From contig CAKTPC010000050.1 of assembly GCA_934590505.1 (NCBI GenBank), positions 1-14,098 on the forward strand: 14,098 nt of DNA, in the 5' to 3' direction. A program made the position numbers and the translations under genes. The notes under the pieces were generated by a model. That model searched no databases. It was not told where the DNA came from and worked only from the letters and a program-made list of their open reading frames with translations. Shown here in pieces: positions 6,530-14,066 of this stretch; position 1 is the stretch's first letter, and each line of letters begins with the position of its first letter. Origin of the DNA: an uncultured Oscillospiraceae bacterium (lineage in GTDB: Bacteria; Bacillota; Clostridia; Oscillospirales; Oscillospiraceae).

Positions 6530-7606
6530 TTATTTATTCAGATATACGGGCTTGCCGGTGTAAATGGATTCGTAGCACTTGACCATTGCCTCAACGGTCT
6601 GACGGTGCCACTGGAGGTTTATCTTCGGCTGCTTGTTGTTGAGGATGCAGTCGCAGAACTCGTCCATCATGCCTATCCACTCGTCAAAGTAGGTGTACTG
6701 CACGGCGTAGCGGTTGTTCGGGCCTCCGCAGTAGCTGTCGTTCGGGCCGAAGCAGTCTGCTTGGATGACGCCTTCGGTGCCGACGATAGAGAAGTTGACC
6801 TCCATGCGCTTGGGGTGCAGGTCCCAGTTGATGGGAACCTTAGTCTTTGCCTCATGGCGCGACCATGAGGGGTCGAGCAGGAACTTGCAGCCGTTCTTCA
6901 TGCGCCCGGTGACGTAGACGACGTCCTCCTCCTTGATGTCGCGGATGTTGTCGGCGACATCGGCATAGACGTAGTCATAATCGCTGTTCGTGACCCAGCG
7001 GAGCATATCGAAGATATGCGGATGATCGCTCAGCGCGCCGCCGCGGCAGCGGTTATCGCCCGGCTTGAGAGGGATGGACTTGCCGTAGCTGATGTTCGGG
7101 TCGCCCTGCCACGGGAAGGCCCAGACAGGGGAGAGCGTGATGTTGGTCGCGTTGAAGGAGATGATGTCGCCGACCGCGCCCTCTCTTGCAAGCTGCAGGG
7201 CTCTGGTGCAGGTGGGGTTATAGTGCATCTCCAGCTCGACCTGGCAGAGAACACCCGCGTCCTCGACCATCTTTATCATCCTGTCGTATTCCTCAAGATC
7301 GAAGGTTGGAATCTTCATGGAGAGCATGTGCTTATGGTACTTGCAGCAAAGCTCCATGTCGCCGTAGTGGCGGAAGTTCTCGCTGGCGATGATGACGCCG
7401 TCGATCTCCGGGTGCTCAATGAGCATCTGCTCGGTGCTGCGGTAGATGGGGACGTCATAGCCGTAGTCGCGGAAGTTCTTCTCGACCTCATCGGTCGCGC
7501 AGGAAACGGCGACCCAGTTTATTTTGTTGTTGTCATGCAGAGTCTGATAATATTTACGGACATGGGCATGAGTAAGAGATGCTATCGCAAGATTGACCTG
7601 TCTCAT
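6530..7606 (-). CDS. Gfo/Idh/MocA-family oxidoreductase
   Basis: Starting at the ATG at 7606 this is 358 residues, normal for the family. GGAGGG at 7615-7620, 8 bases upstream, decides this start over an in-frame ATG at 7627 that would overlap the previous gene. The N-terminal half is a Rossmann fold: VNLAIASLTHAHV, acceptor strand WVAVSCAT (31-38), and IDGVIIASENFRHYGDMELCC (68-88). The C-terminal half is the alpha/beta domain with EGAVGDIISFNATN and the active-site segment SDHPHIFDMLRW (193-204). Known members are NAD(P)-dependent dehydrogenases or oxidoreductases of sugars and inositols. Oddities: the usual glycine-rich dinucleotide loop is absent (ASLTHAHV instead of GxGxxG), and the common EKP motif appears as MKIP (97-100). 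Such variants exist in the family, but redox activity is not assured. It lies between two unknown proteins in the operon. Confidence 0.87.
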   Translation of the reverse strand: MRQVNLAIASLTHAHVRKYYQTLHDNNKINWVAVSCATDEVEKNFRDYGYDVPIYRSTEQMLIEHPEIDGVIIASENFRHYGDMELCCKYHKHMLSMKIPTFDLEEYDRMIKMVEDAGVLCQVELEMHYNPTCTRALQLAREGAVGDIISFNATNITLSPVWAFPWQGDPNISYGKSIPLKPGDNRCRGGALSDHPHIFDMLRWVTNSDYDYVYADVADNIRDIKEEDVVYVTGRMKNGCKFLLDPSWSRHEAKTKVPINWDLHPKRMEVNFSIVGTEGVIQADCFGPNDSYCGGPNNRYAVQYTYFDEWIGMMDEFCDCILNNKQPKINLQWHRQTVEAMVKCYESIYTGKPVYLNK

Positions 7607-7610
7607 TTTC

Positions 7611-8390
7611 TCAACCCTCCACTTCAATGTTGCTCAGCGATGCGCTGGCCTTCTCCGCGGCTTCCCAGACCTTTTCAAGATGGGCATAGTCGGCCTGAAG
7701 CTGCGGGATACGGGTGCTGTCGGTAAGCGCCCAGAGTATAAAGCGGATGCAGTCGGCCTCGGTGTTGTTCATACCGTAGAGCTCATAGTCTATCTCGTTA
7801 TAGGTCTTGGTCTTTTCTCCCTTGAAAACATAGATCGGGTACTGCACGGTCTGGATATCGACGGGCAGGTCGGAGGCGATGCCGCTGCGGGCGACTACCT
7901 CATGCAGCAGGACAGGCTCGCTCCCGTCGGGCAGGAAGCCCAGCTCCATGCTGGCCTTAAGGTTATTCTTGGTGGACATGATGCAGTTGGTATAGATCAT
8001 GCCGCTGAAGTCGGCAAAGACATGGTCGATCGTCGAGCGGGTGATGAACTCGAAGAGGTTTACCTCGAAAACGACGATGTCCTTGAGCGTGCGGGTAAAG
8101 GCGTCGTGGGAGACCATGTGGTGGATGCGCATTGCGAGCGCTGGCTCGACCATGCCGCGGTCTATAAGCCCGCGCAGTTGGATATACTTGGGCTGCGCCT
8201 GCCAGTGAAACAGAGGAACGGGGGTATAGCCGTCGCCATTCAGTTCCATATTGAAGTCATAGAAGAAGCAGAAGCTTCCCTTGCTGCAGCGGACAAGGAC
8301 CGCGCCGTCCTCGAGAGAGACCGTCAGGTCCTCGGCGGCTCTGTATTTCTCCGCCAGTTCAAGCAGTTTAGGAATAAAATTTGCGTCCAT
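7611..8390 (-). CDS. Uncharacterised protein, possibly related to the C-terminal domain of Gfo/Idh/MocA enzymes
   Basis: The 259-residue protein has no recognisable Rossmann loop, signal peptide or membrane segment. The start at 8390 has GGAG 6 bases upstream. It begins with a helix (IPKLLELAEKYRAAE) and a short beta stretch, then residues about 80-205. The latter alternate predicted strands (DIVVFEVNLFEFI, DHVFADFSGMIYTNCIM, LKASMELGFL, VLLHEVVARSGIASDLPVD, YPIYVF). A helical end follows (EADCIRFILWAL, then YAHLEKVWEAAEKAS). The open-faced sheet followed by helices, with phrases such as LHEVVARSGIASDLPVD, resembles the substrate domain of Gfo/Idh/MocA proteins without the nucleotide-binding half. 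This is a visual impression, not a search result. It is 4 bases from the true Gfo/Idh/MocA gene, so the two could form a complex. Alternatively it is an unrelated sugar-binding or isomerase protein. Confidence 0.5.
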   Translation of the reverse strand: MDANFIPKLLELAEKYRAAEDLTVSLEDGAVLVRCSKGSFCFFYDFNMELNGDGYTPVPLFHWQAQPKYIQLRGLIDRGMVEPALAMRIHHMVSHDAFTRTLKDIVVFEVNLFEFITRSTIDHVFADFSGMIYTNCIMSTKNNLKASMELGFLPDGSEPVLLHEVVARSGIASDLPVDIQTVQYPIYVFKGEKTKTYNEIDYELYGMNNTEADCIRFILWALTDSTRIPQLQADYAHLEKVWEAAEKASASLSNIEVEG

Positions 8391-8400
8391 TTTATACTCC

Positions 8401-9156
8401 TTACAGCATTTTTACTCTGGGGCTGTACTTTTTAAGATTCTTCTTGTTGAACTCGTCGCCGCCGGGGACGTTCGCACTGCGCCAGAACGGAGGCTCGATG
8501 CCACGTGCGAGGCATTCCTTTGCGCACTCTATCTCAAGGCGGTGGACAATGTAAAAGTCGGTCATGTTGGAGATGGGACCGATGGGCGTATCGAAGCCAT
8601 CAAGCTTGACAACGGTATCGCCGAGCGGGTTATAGTCGTCGATGCAGACGTCGGCAAGGTCAAAGAGATTCAGCCCAGAGGGGTGGCGAAGCTCATAGTC
8701 CTTGGGAATGTTGTTCTGCCAGTCGGAGGAGGAGACGGCGATTATCTTCACCCCGCGCTCCTTTGCCTCAAGAGCCGCGTCAATGGAGGCGGCGTTGGTG
8801 CCGATATTGTGATAGATTATCAGGACATCATCCTTCTGCAGGTCGTAGTAGTCCATGATGTGCCGGCCGTAGTTTACGCAGCGCTCAAGGGACAGATACT
8901 TCTGCGCCTGGTTAAAAACTGAAAGGCCGGTCTCCATGCAGGGATTGATGTTGCACAGACCGCCCGCGCGGAAGAACATCTCGCCGACGGGGAGAGTGGT
9001 GTGTCCGCCGCCGCCGTAGACGTTTATAAGCCTGTCGTCCTCGATGGCATCCGCCATGAGCTTCGCGGCGGCCTTGATGTTGTCAAGCTGCTCGGTCTCG
9101 ATCTTATTGAGCAACTCTATGACGAGAGGAAGATATCCGTTGGAGGTATCAGTCAT
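8401..9156 (-). CDS. SIS-domain (sugar isomerase-like) protein, diverged paralog
   Basis: From the ATG at 9156 (AAGGAGAA about 7 bases upstream) the product has 251 residues. An in-frame start at 9183 lies inside the kinase gene and is rejected. It overlaps the kinase stop by 8 bases (ATGACTGA), implying coupled translation. The SIS fold is indicated by the N-terminal helix, NVYGGGGHTTLPVGEMFFRAGG (45-66), DDVLIIYHNIGTN (109-121), GVKIIAVSSS (135-144), and a C-terminal segment RSANVPGGDEFNKKNLKKY. These align with the second SIS protein of the operon throughout. Difference: the Ser-rich phosphate-binding loop STSG of the other copy is replaced here by NIGT, and E55 of the GHSHILAEE segment by glycine, while E59 is kept. 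It may be a subunit partner or act on a different, perhaps unphosphorylated, substrate. Confidence 0.85.
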   Translation of the reverse strand: MTDTSNGYLPLVIELLNKIETEQLDNIKAAAKLMADAIEDDRLINVYGGGGHTTLPVGEMFFRAGGLCNINPCMETGLSVFNQAQKYLSLERCVNYGRHIMDYYDLQKDDVLIIYHNIGTNAASIDAALEAKERGVKIIAVSSSDWQNNIPKDYELRHPSGLNLFDLADVCIDDYNPLGDTVVKLDGFDTPIGPISNMTDFYIVHRLEIECAKECLARGIEPPFWRSANVPGGDEFNKKNLKKYSPRVKML

Positions 9157-10099
9157 TTTTAATTCTCCTTTTTGTGATCGCAAGAGGTGTAAAGAAACTA
9201 TCCAGCTCCTCCTTATCAGGAAGAGACGGCATTACGTATTTGCGCTGCACGCTGTAGGCCGAGGCGTTGGCGGCATATTCCATCGCCGCAGCCAGCCCGT
9301 CGCCGAGGGCGAGGCGCACCGTGAGCGCTGCGCTGAAGCAGTCACCGGCACCGGTAGTGTCCGCGGCCTTTACCGGGTGAGGCGGGCAGAGGAGAACGCT
9401 TTCGCCGTCCGTCGCGGCGGTACCGTCCGCGCCGAGAGTTATCACGCATCGCGCAATGCCGAGTGTGCGCAGACCGGACAGAAGCTCTTCCGGCGGCGTG
9501 TCTGGACTTGCCGCGAGTATCGCGGCGGCCTCATGGCGGTTCGGCGTGATGAGCCAAAAGCGCCTGAGATAGTCCGGCGGCAGCTCGGCATACGGCGCGG
9601 GGTTCAGTATTGCGGGAACACCGTGTTTTTCGGCAAGCTCGAGTGCGCACAGGTTCGCTTCATAAGGCGTCTCATTGTTCAGCAGCAGCATATCCGACGC
9701 GGCGATCTCCGCCTCAAGGCTGCAGATGAAGCCGGCGGACAGATGCTCAGCCGAGCCGCGGTGAACTGTCACGCGGTTCTCGCCCTGACTGTCGGTAAGA
9801 ATGCAGGCATAGGAGCTCGCGCCCTCATCGGTATGCTCCGTGAAAAGCCGCAGCCCCTCACGAGTGAGGAACGCAGAGCAGGTTTCCTCTATGCTGTCTC
9901 TGCCCATGCAGGAGACGAAGTTCACCCCCGCACCGAGCCTGTGCGCGGCCACGGCCTGATTGCAGCCCTTGCCGCCGGGCTCAGAGTACAGCGAGTCCGC
10001 GTGCAGCGTCTCACCGCTGCGGTGGAAATGGTCGACATGCATAAAAACCGAGTCCCCGCATAGGCCGAGGACGGTTATGACCGGTCTTGTTCCCTTCAT
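9149..10099 (-). CDS. PfkB/ribokinase-family carbohydrate kinase
   Basis: At 316 residues this is the normal length for a ribokinase-like kinase. The N-terminal signature PGGKGCNQAVAAHRLGA is at 41-57, as in ribokinases. NPAP (166-169), TPNRHEA (185-191) and TLGADGT (221-227) follow. The catalytic DTTGAGDCFSAAL (247-259) has D253 as the base and the anion-hole glycines. The start at 10099 lies 9 bases past the stop of the preceding SIS gene, with GAGG at the junction. Its 3' end overlaps the next SIS gene by 8 bases. Family knowledge: ATP-dependent phosphorylation of a sugar hydroxyl in the cytoplasm. The ribokinase-type GGKGxNxA signature favours a ribose- or pentose-like sugar or nucleoside, but related kinases use deoxy-keto-gluconate, so the substrate remains open. 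Being sandwiched between two SIS proteins suggests kinase and phosphosugar isomerisation are linked. Confidence 0.93.
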   Translation of the reverse strand: MKGTRPVITVLGLCGDSVFMHVDHFHRSGETLHADSLYSEPGGKGCNQAVAAHRLGAGVNFVSCMGRDSIEETCSAFLTREGLRLFTEHTDEGASSYACILTDSQGENRVTVHRGSAEHLSAGFICSLEAEIAASDMLLLNNETPYEANLCALELAEKHGVPAILNPAPYAELPPDYLRRFWLITPNRHEAAAILAASPDTPPEELLSGLRTLGIARCVITLGADGTAATDGESVLLCPPHPVKAADTTGAGDCFSAALTVRLALGDGLAAAMEYAANASAYSVQRKYVMPSLPDKEELDSFFTPLAITKRRIKND

Positions 10100-10108
10100 G
10101 ACTCTGCC

Positions 10109-10837
10109 TCAAAGCGCCGCTATCCGCGGCTTATACCGGCGGATAAGCTTCGTGTTTTTCTCAGCGCCGCCGGGGATGTTGCCGCTTGTATAGACGGGCA
10201 CGTCCACGCCTCTTGAGAGACACAGCCCGACAGCCTCGGCGAGCACGGAGTTCACGATAAAGCTGCTCGCGACCGTCGACACCGGCGTGATGCTTATTCC
10301 CGTGCCGGGGCTGAGACATGCGTCACCGTAAGGAGCATAGTTGTTTATGCAGACGGTGCAGATATCCTGCAGATGCGCGCCCAGCGGATTATTCGGCGTC
10401 TGGGAAATATACTCGTCCGAGGATATCCCGATTACCGGTATCCCTCTGTCCTTCACGAGCTTTGCAAACTCGACCGGCACGGCGTTCACCCCGGAGGTCG
10501 ACACGCAGATAAGCGCGTCCTTCCCGGTAATCGGCGTTTTCTCGAGCAGCTTTTCCGCAAGACCTGGCTGCTTTTCCAGAAGGCTGCTTTCGGATGCACT
10601 CTCATGCAGCATGAGTGGTTCATAGAACACGGGAGAGACGCAGGCCAGCCCGCCCGCGCGGTAGAAGGTCTCCTCCGCGAGAATGTGGGAATGGCCGCAG
10701 CCAAAGACGTAGATAAGACCATCGGCCGAAATTACATTGCTGATAATTTCGGCCGAAGCAAGAATCTTCTGTCTTTGACCGAGTCTTATATTCTCTATCG
10801 TTTTTTCCAGAACAGAGGCATAATCATCAGTCAGCAT
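10109..10837 (-). CDS. SIS-domain sugar-phosphate isomerase-like protein (UPF0309-like)
   Basis: These 242 residues match the sugar-isomerase-domain family often called UPF0309. Visible are LIYVFGCGHSHILAEETFYRAGG (41-63), ALICVSTSGVNAVPVE (108-123) and GIPVIGISSDEY (132-143). The Ser/Thr-rich STSG loop (113-116) would bind a sugar phosphate, and E55/E56 are candidate catalytic acids. A family-like end YTSGNIPGGAEKN follows (216-228). Start at 10837 has GAGGAAAA just upstream. It lies 104 bases after the dctM stop; that gap shows no convincing promoter, so I treat it as the same operon. Family members are proposed phosphosugar isomerases or binding proteins, sometimes beside PTS or kinase genes, and few are characterised. 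A paralog (8401-9156) lies two genes downstream. Family sure, reaction inferred. Confidence 0.9.
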   Translation of the reverse strand: MLTDDYASVLEKTIENIRLGQRQKILASAEIISNVISADGLIYVFGCGHSHILAEETFYRAGGLACVSPVFYEPLMLHESASESSLLEKQPGLAEKLLEKTPITGKDALICVSTSGVNAVPVEFAKLVKDRGIPVIGISSDEYISQTPNNPLGAHLQDICTVCINNYAPYGDACLSPGTGISITPVSTVASSFIVNSVLAEAVGLCLSRGVDVPVYTSGNIPGGAEKNTKLIRRYKPRIAAL

Positions 10838-10941
10838 TTTAGTTTTCCTCAGTGGTCGTAGCCTGCCCCCGCAGCGGCGTCCATCGTTTTGCCGACAGCT
10901 GGGAGCAAGTTGAATTTACATCATAGGTGCCGTCAGAGACA

Positions 10942-12231
10942 TTACACCGAACCGTACATCAGGTCAGGGATAAAGGTCGAGAACCAGGGGACGTATGTAA
11001 CGAGCAGCAGCACGATGATCGCGACGCCGATGAACGGCCACAGGTCGCGTATCATCTCGCTCGTTTTCATCTTCAGCAGGCCGGAGACAAGGAAGATGTA
11101 CGTGCCGAAGGGCGGGGTGATCGCCGCGAGGCCGACGTTGAAGCACATCATAAGGCCGAAGTGAATGATGTTTATATCCAGCGCGCGCACAACGGGGGCG
11201 AGCAGCGGGGCGATAACGATCATCGCGGCCATAGCGTCCATGAAGCAGCCGATTATGAGGAATAGGATGTTGCACAGCAGCAGGAAAACGTACTTGTTGC
11301 CCGTGAGCGTGAGCAGCATCTTCGTGAGCGTGGAGGGAACATTCTCCCAGGACATGTAGTAGCTGAACAGGTTCGCCGCGCACAGGATCATCATAACGGG
11401 CGCGGTGCTGTTGACGGCTTCGAGCAGGATCTGCGGCAGCTTGCGCAGGTCAAGCTTCTTGTAGACGAATTTGCCGACGAATATCGAATAGAACGCCATC
11501 ATGACGCCGCCCTCGGTCGCGGTGCAGACGCCGAAGCGCAGCAGCATTATCAGCCCGAAGGGGAGAAACAGCGCCCAGAGGGAGCTGAGGAATATCTTGA
11601 TGAGCTTCTTGCCTTCCATCATCTTCTTTCTGCCGCCGACGTAGCCGCGCTTCTTGGAGATGAAGTGGTTTAGAACCATGAAAGCAATGCAAAGCAGGAA
11701 ACCGGGGATATAGCCTGCCGCGAGCAGACGCCCGACGGAGCATTCGCACAGGCAGGCGAAGAGGACGAGGTTTATCCCGGGAGGGATAATAGGCGTGATG
11801 CAGGCCGTGGCCGCGGTGATGGCGGCGGAGTAGGGCTTTGAGTAGCCGTACTTCAGCATCTCGGGGACGAGGATCTTGCACTCCATCGCGCAGTCGGCGG
11901 CACCGGAACCGGAGACGCCGCCCATCAGCGTGGAGATAAGAACGTTGACATGGCCCAGACCGCCGGTGAGGTGGCCGACAAGACCGTCGGCAAACTCCAT
12001 CAGCTTCTCGGAAATGCCGGAATAGTTCATTATCGCGCCGGCGGTGATGAAAAACGGGATCGCCATCAGCGACTGCGACTCACAGCTTGCGAGCAGCTTC
12101 TGTGCCACGACCGTCGCCTGTATATACTGGTCGGAGAGAAAATAGGGAATGCAGACGATCATCATCGCGAAGGAGCAGGGGATGCCGAGGAAGAACAGAA
12201 TGAGAACAACTATCATTGGCCATACTGTCAT
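10942..12231 (-). CDS. dctM: TRAP transporter large membrane subunit, DctM family
   Basis: The 429-residue, strongly hydrophobic protein carries DctM hallmarks: IPFFITAGAIMNYSG (58-72), GGLGHVNVLISTLMGGVSGSGAADCA (90-115) with the conserved SGS/A-rich loop, and TPIIPPGINLVLFA (146-159). The inverted second half has an equivalent PPFG segment near TPPFGTYIFLVSG, as expected for the two-domain Na+-coupled elevator. It forms the transport path of a tripartite ATP-independent periplasmic transporter driven by the sodium gradient. The start overlaps the dctQ stop by one base (TAATG), so it is translated by coupling; the weak GGGGCGAG upstream fits that. TRAP systems carry carboxylates, including sugar acids and sialic acid. 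In a presumed Gram-positive the binding protein would be membrane-anchored. Confidence 0.96.
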   Translation of the reverse strand: MTVWPMIVVLILFFLGIPCSFAMMIVCIPYFLSDQYIQATVVAQKLLASCESQSLMAIPFFITAGAIMNYSGISEKLMEFADGLVGHLTGGLGHVNVLISTLMGGVSGSGAADCAMECKILVPEMLKYGYSKPYSAAITAATACITPIIPPGINLVLFACLCECSVGRLLAAGYIPGFLLCIAFMVLNHFISKKRGYVGGRKKMMEGKKLIKIFLSSLWALFLPFGLIMLLRFGVCTATEGGVMMAFYSIFVGKFVYKKLDLRKLPQILLEAVNSTAPVMMILCAANLFSYYMSWENVPSTLTKMLLTLTGNKYVFLLLCNILFLIIGCFMDAMAAMIVIAPLLAPVVRALDINIIHFGLMMCFNVGLAAITPPFGTYIFLVSGLLKMKTSEMIRDLWPFIGVAIIVLLLVTYVPWFSTFIPDLMYGSV

Positions 12232-12812
12232 TATTTCTCGCCCCTTTCGTCATCCGCGAATATTGCCGCGCTCGCCTCGACCAGATCCTGGTCGACATTT
12301 TCTTCTTCGTAATTCTTCTCGTATCTGTCGTGATACGCCTTCTTATCCGTAAAGGACTGGATAAAAAAGTATATCGCGTATATCGTCATGCTCAAAAAGC
12401 CCAGCGGCAGCGCAAAGTCCATCACCTTATATGACCAGCCGGAATAGTTAAAGACCTTCTTGGCATGGATGAAAAGGTCCCAGCCAAGGTAGGTGACATA
12501 GCCGAACAGGATTATAAACGCGAAGTTTACGATCCTTCTGATGAACATCCTAGCGCTCACGGGCATAAGATCAAGGAGCACGTCGATGCCGAAGTGCAGG
12601 TTTTTCTTATATGCTGCTGCGCCGCCGACGAAGGTCACATAGGCCAGAGAGATAATTGCCAGTTCATCCGACCACGCGAGGGGGTTCCTGAAAAGGTAAC
12701 GCATGATAACGTTCAGGAACACCGCGCAGAGCATAACAGCAATGCCGATGACGGCGATTATCTCCTCGATGTGGAGAGCAAACCATTTGAGACCATTTAA
12801 TACTTTTTTCAC
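12231..12812 (-). CDS. dctQ: TRAP transporter small membrane subunit, DctQ family
   Basis: This 193-residue protein has four hydrophobic segments at about 16-38, 48-68, 93-115 and 129-153, the standard DctQ topology. The family signature MRYLFRNPLAWSDEL spans 37-51. Translation starts at a GTG (12812), chosen because AGAGGTGAG lies directly upstream; no good ATG is nearby in frame. After the last membrane segment there is a charged, acid-rich tail of about 39 residues (155-193), longer than many DctQ proteins. It packs against DctM and is required for transport. The gene follows dctP by about 135 bases and is coupled to dctM by the TAATG overlap. Confidence 0.95.
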   Translation of the reverse strand: MKKVLNGLKWFALHIEEIIAVIGIAVMLCAVFLNVIMRYLFRNPLAWSDELAIISLAYVTFVGGAAAYKKNLHFGIDVLLDLMPVSARMFIRRIVNFAFIILFGYVTYLGWDLFIHAKKVFNYSGWSYKVMDFALPLGFLSMTIYAIYFFIQSFTDKKAYHDRYEKNYEEENVDQDLVEASAAIFADDERGEK

Positions 12813-12895
12813 TGTCTCACCTCTGTGTACAAGTATCGGAGCAAAGCTCTGCCGCTTTTGCCGTTAAGAAAATTAGCATAGCCTGCTATTAAGAT

Positions 12896-12918
12896 GGGGA
12901 AGGGATGACCCCTTCCCC
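12896..12918 (-). terminator. Hairpin downstream of dctP, probable partial terminator
   Basis: GGGGAAGGG (12896-12904) pairs perfectly over 9 bases with CCCTTCCCC (12910-12918), loop ATGAC. It lies about 30 bases past the dctP stop and before dctQ. The downstream bases on the minus strand (ATCTTAATAG) are only weakly U-rich, fitting partial termination or 3'-end protection that leaves more dctP than permease mRNA. This is a common need for binding-protein operons. Confidence 0.6.
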
Positions 12919-12947
12919 TTTATGGGTGTGTTAAGTTTTATGCAGGT

Positions 12948-14000
12948 TTATTTGCTCGCAGCAGCGATCTCGTCCATAACGCCTTCGCGCAGGTTCAGGG
13001 TGACAGCAGCTTCAGCAGCGGCCTTCTGGAAAGCGGCGACATCGTCAGCGCTCGGCTCAACGACGGTAACACCGGCGTCCTCAAATGCCTTGAGGTACTC
13101 AGCGTTCTTCTCTGCGCAGAGTTTGGTGAACTCAACGCCGCCGTTGGTGAGTTCTTCGGTGATGATCGCCTGATCGTCAGCGGAGATCAGATCCCAGATA
13201 GCGGTGGAAGTGCCAAAGCATGCAGCGGCATAGGTGTGGTTGGAGAGGAAAGCGTACTTCGCGACTTCCTGAATGGAGTAGTCGGAGAGGGTAGCTGCGG
13301 GAGCCTCGGCAGCCTCGATAACGCCGGACTCAATGTTGGTGTAGACTTCCGCGAAGGGGATGCCGGAAACGGGGGATGCACCCAGTGCGGAGAACCATGC
13401 AGCGTAGGTGTCGGTGGGAACGCGGACGAGCAGACCCTTGAGATCATCAACGGAGTTGATGGCCTTGTTGGAGAGAATTATACGGGGAGCTGCGGCCCAG
13501 TTCATGCAGATCATGTGGATGCCGCCGTTCTCTTCAAGCTCAGCGACCATGGCCTTCCACATATCGGACTCGTTGAACTTTGCGATCTCATCGGTGGAGG
13601 AGAAAGCAAACATGGAGTCCATAGCGGTCATGTCAGCGCAGCCGTAGGGAGCCCAGGAGGAAGCGGAGGTGGAGGAAACGATGTTGCCGCCGAGGGAGAT
13701 CTGCTCGATGCAGTCGGCGATGGAGCCAAGCTCGTTGGACCAGTGCGGCTCGACAATGACGCGGCCCTCGGTGCGGGACTCGATATTCTCCTTGACGGTC
13801 TTCATGATCTGAGCGGTCTGGCTCTCGGGAGCCTCAGAGAAAGCGAAGCGCAGGGTGACGGGCTCTGCTGCGGGTGCCGCATCGGCAGGAGCAGCGTCGG
13901 CAGCGGGTGCTTCGGTCGCCGCGGGGGCTGCGGACTGGCCGCATGCGCACAGTGCGAAGGCCATGCAGAGCGTGAGAATGAGTGCAATGTACTTCTTCAT
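12948..14000 (-). CDS. dctP: TRAP transporter substrate-binding lipoprotein, DctP family
   Basis: The product has 350 residues from the ATG at 14000. AAGGAGA lies 8-12 bases upstream, and the first residues (MKKYIALILTLCMAFALCAC) are a clear lipoprotein signal with lipobox LCAC at 17-20. A longer in-frame start at 14075 would bury that signal and is rejected. An Ala/Pro-rich linker (23-47) follows. The DctP fold is shown by VTLRFAFSEAPES, the region SVDDLKGLLVRVP (183-195) and GIPFAEVYTNIESGVIEAAEAP (213-234). R193 in LVRVP is the arginine that contacts the substrate carboxylate in DctP/SiaP proteins; R173 lies 20 residues before it, the same separation as R127/R147 in SiaP. A carboxylate-bearing substrate is therefore expected. 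First gene of the operon, with palindromic leader sequences upstream. Confidence 0.95.
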   Translation of the reverse strand: MKKYIALILTLCMAFALCACGQSAAPAATEAPAADAAPADAAPAAEPVTLRFAFSEAPESQTAQIMKTVKENIESRTEGRVIVEPHWSNELGSIADCIEQISLGGNIVSSTSASSWAPYGCADMTAMDSMFAFSSTDEIAKFNESDMWKAMVAELEENGGIHMICMNWAAAPRIILSNKAINSVDDLKGLLVRVPTDTYAAWFSALGASPVSGIPFAEVYTNIESGVIEAAEAPAATLSDYSIQEVAKYAFLSNHTYAAACFGTSTAIWDLISADDQAIITEELTNGGVEFTKLCAEKNAEYLKAFEDAGVTVVEPSADDVAAFQKAAAEAAVTLNLREGVMDEIAAASK

Positions 14001-14030
14001 TTCATGTTCTCCTTTTTTGTTTTCCCGGGT

Positions 14031-14051
14031 CAGGCAAGTACAAGCTGCCTG
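14031..14051 (-). other. Leader hairpin upstream of dctP
   Basis: CAGGCA (14031-14036) and TGCCTG (14046-14051) form a 6-bp stem with a 9-base loop in the dctP leader, about 30 bases before the start. Its position between a presumed promoter and the ribosome site fits an mRNA-stabilising or modest control element. It is too short to call a known riboswitch. Confidence 0.35.
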
Positions 14052-14066
14052 ATGGGTGGTTGTTTT

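Noticed and set aside
5428..6582. 384-codon open frame on the plus strand
   Set aside because: It is antisense to the TIM-barrel-like gene and MFS start, has no ribosome site, and its composition is a by-product of the GC-biased codons of the opposite strand.
5488..8390. C-glycoside-cleaving system (Gfo/Idh/MocA oxidase plus two-subunit lyase)
   Set aside because: The gene pairing was suggestive, but the barrel protein does not look like the AP-endonuclease-type large subunit, and the 259-residue protein is longer than I would expect for the small subunit.
9044..10063. 339-codon open frame on the plus strand
   Set aside because: It lies opposite the kinase and SIS genes, both of which have clear family motifs; its product is Arg/Ala-rich with no recognisable domain.
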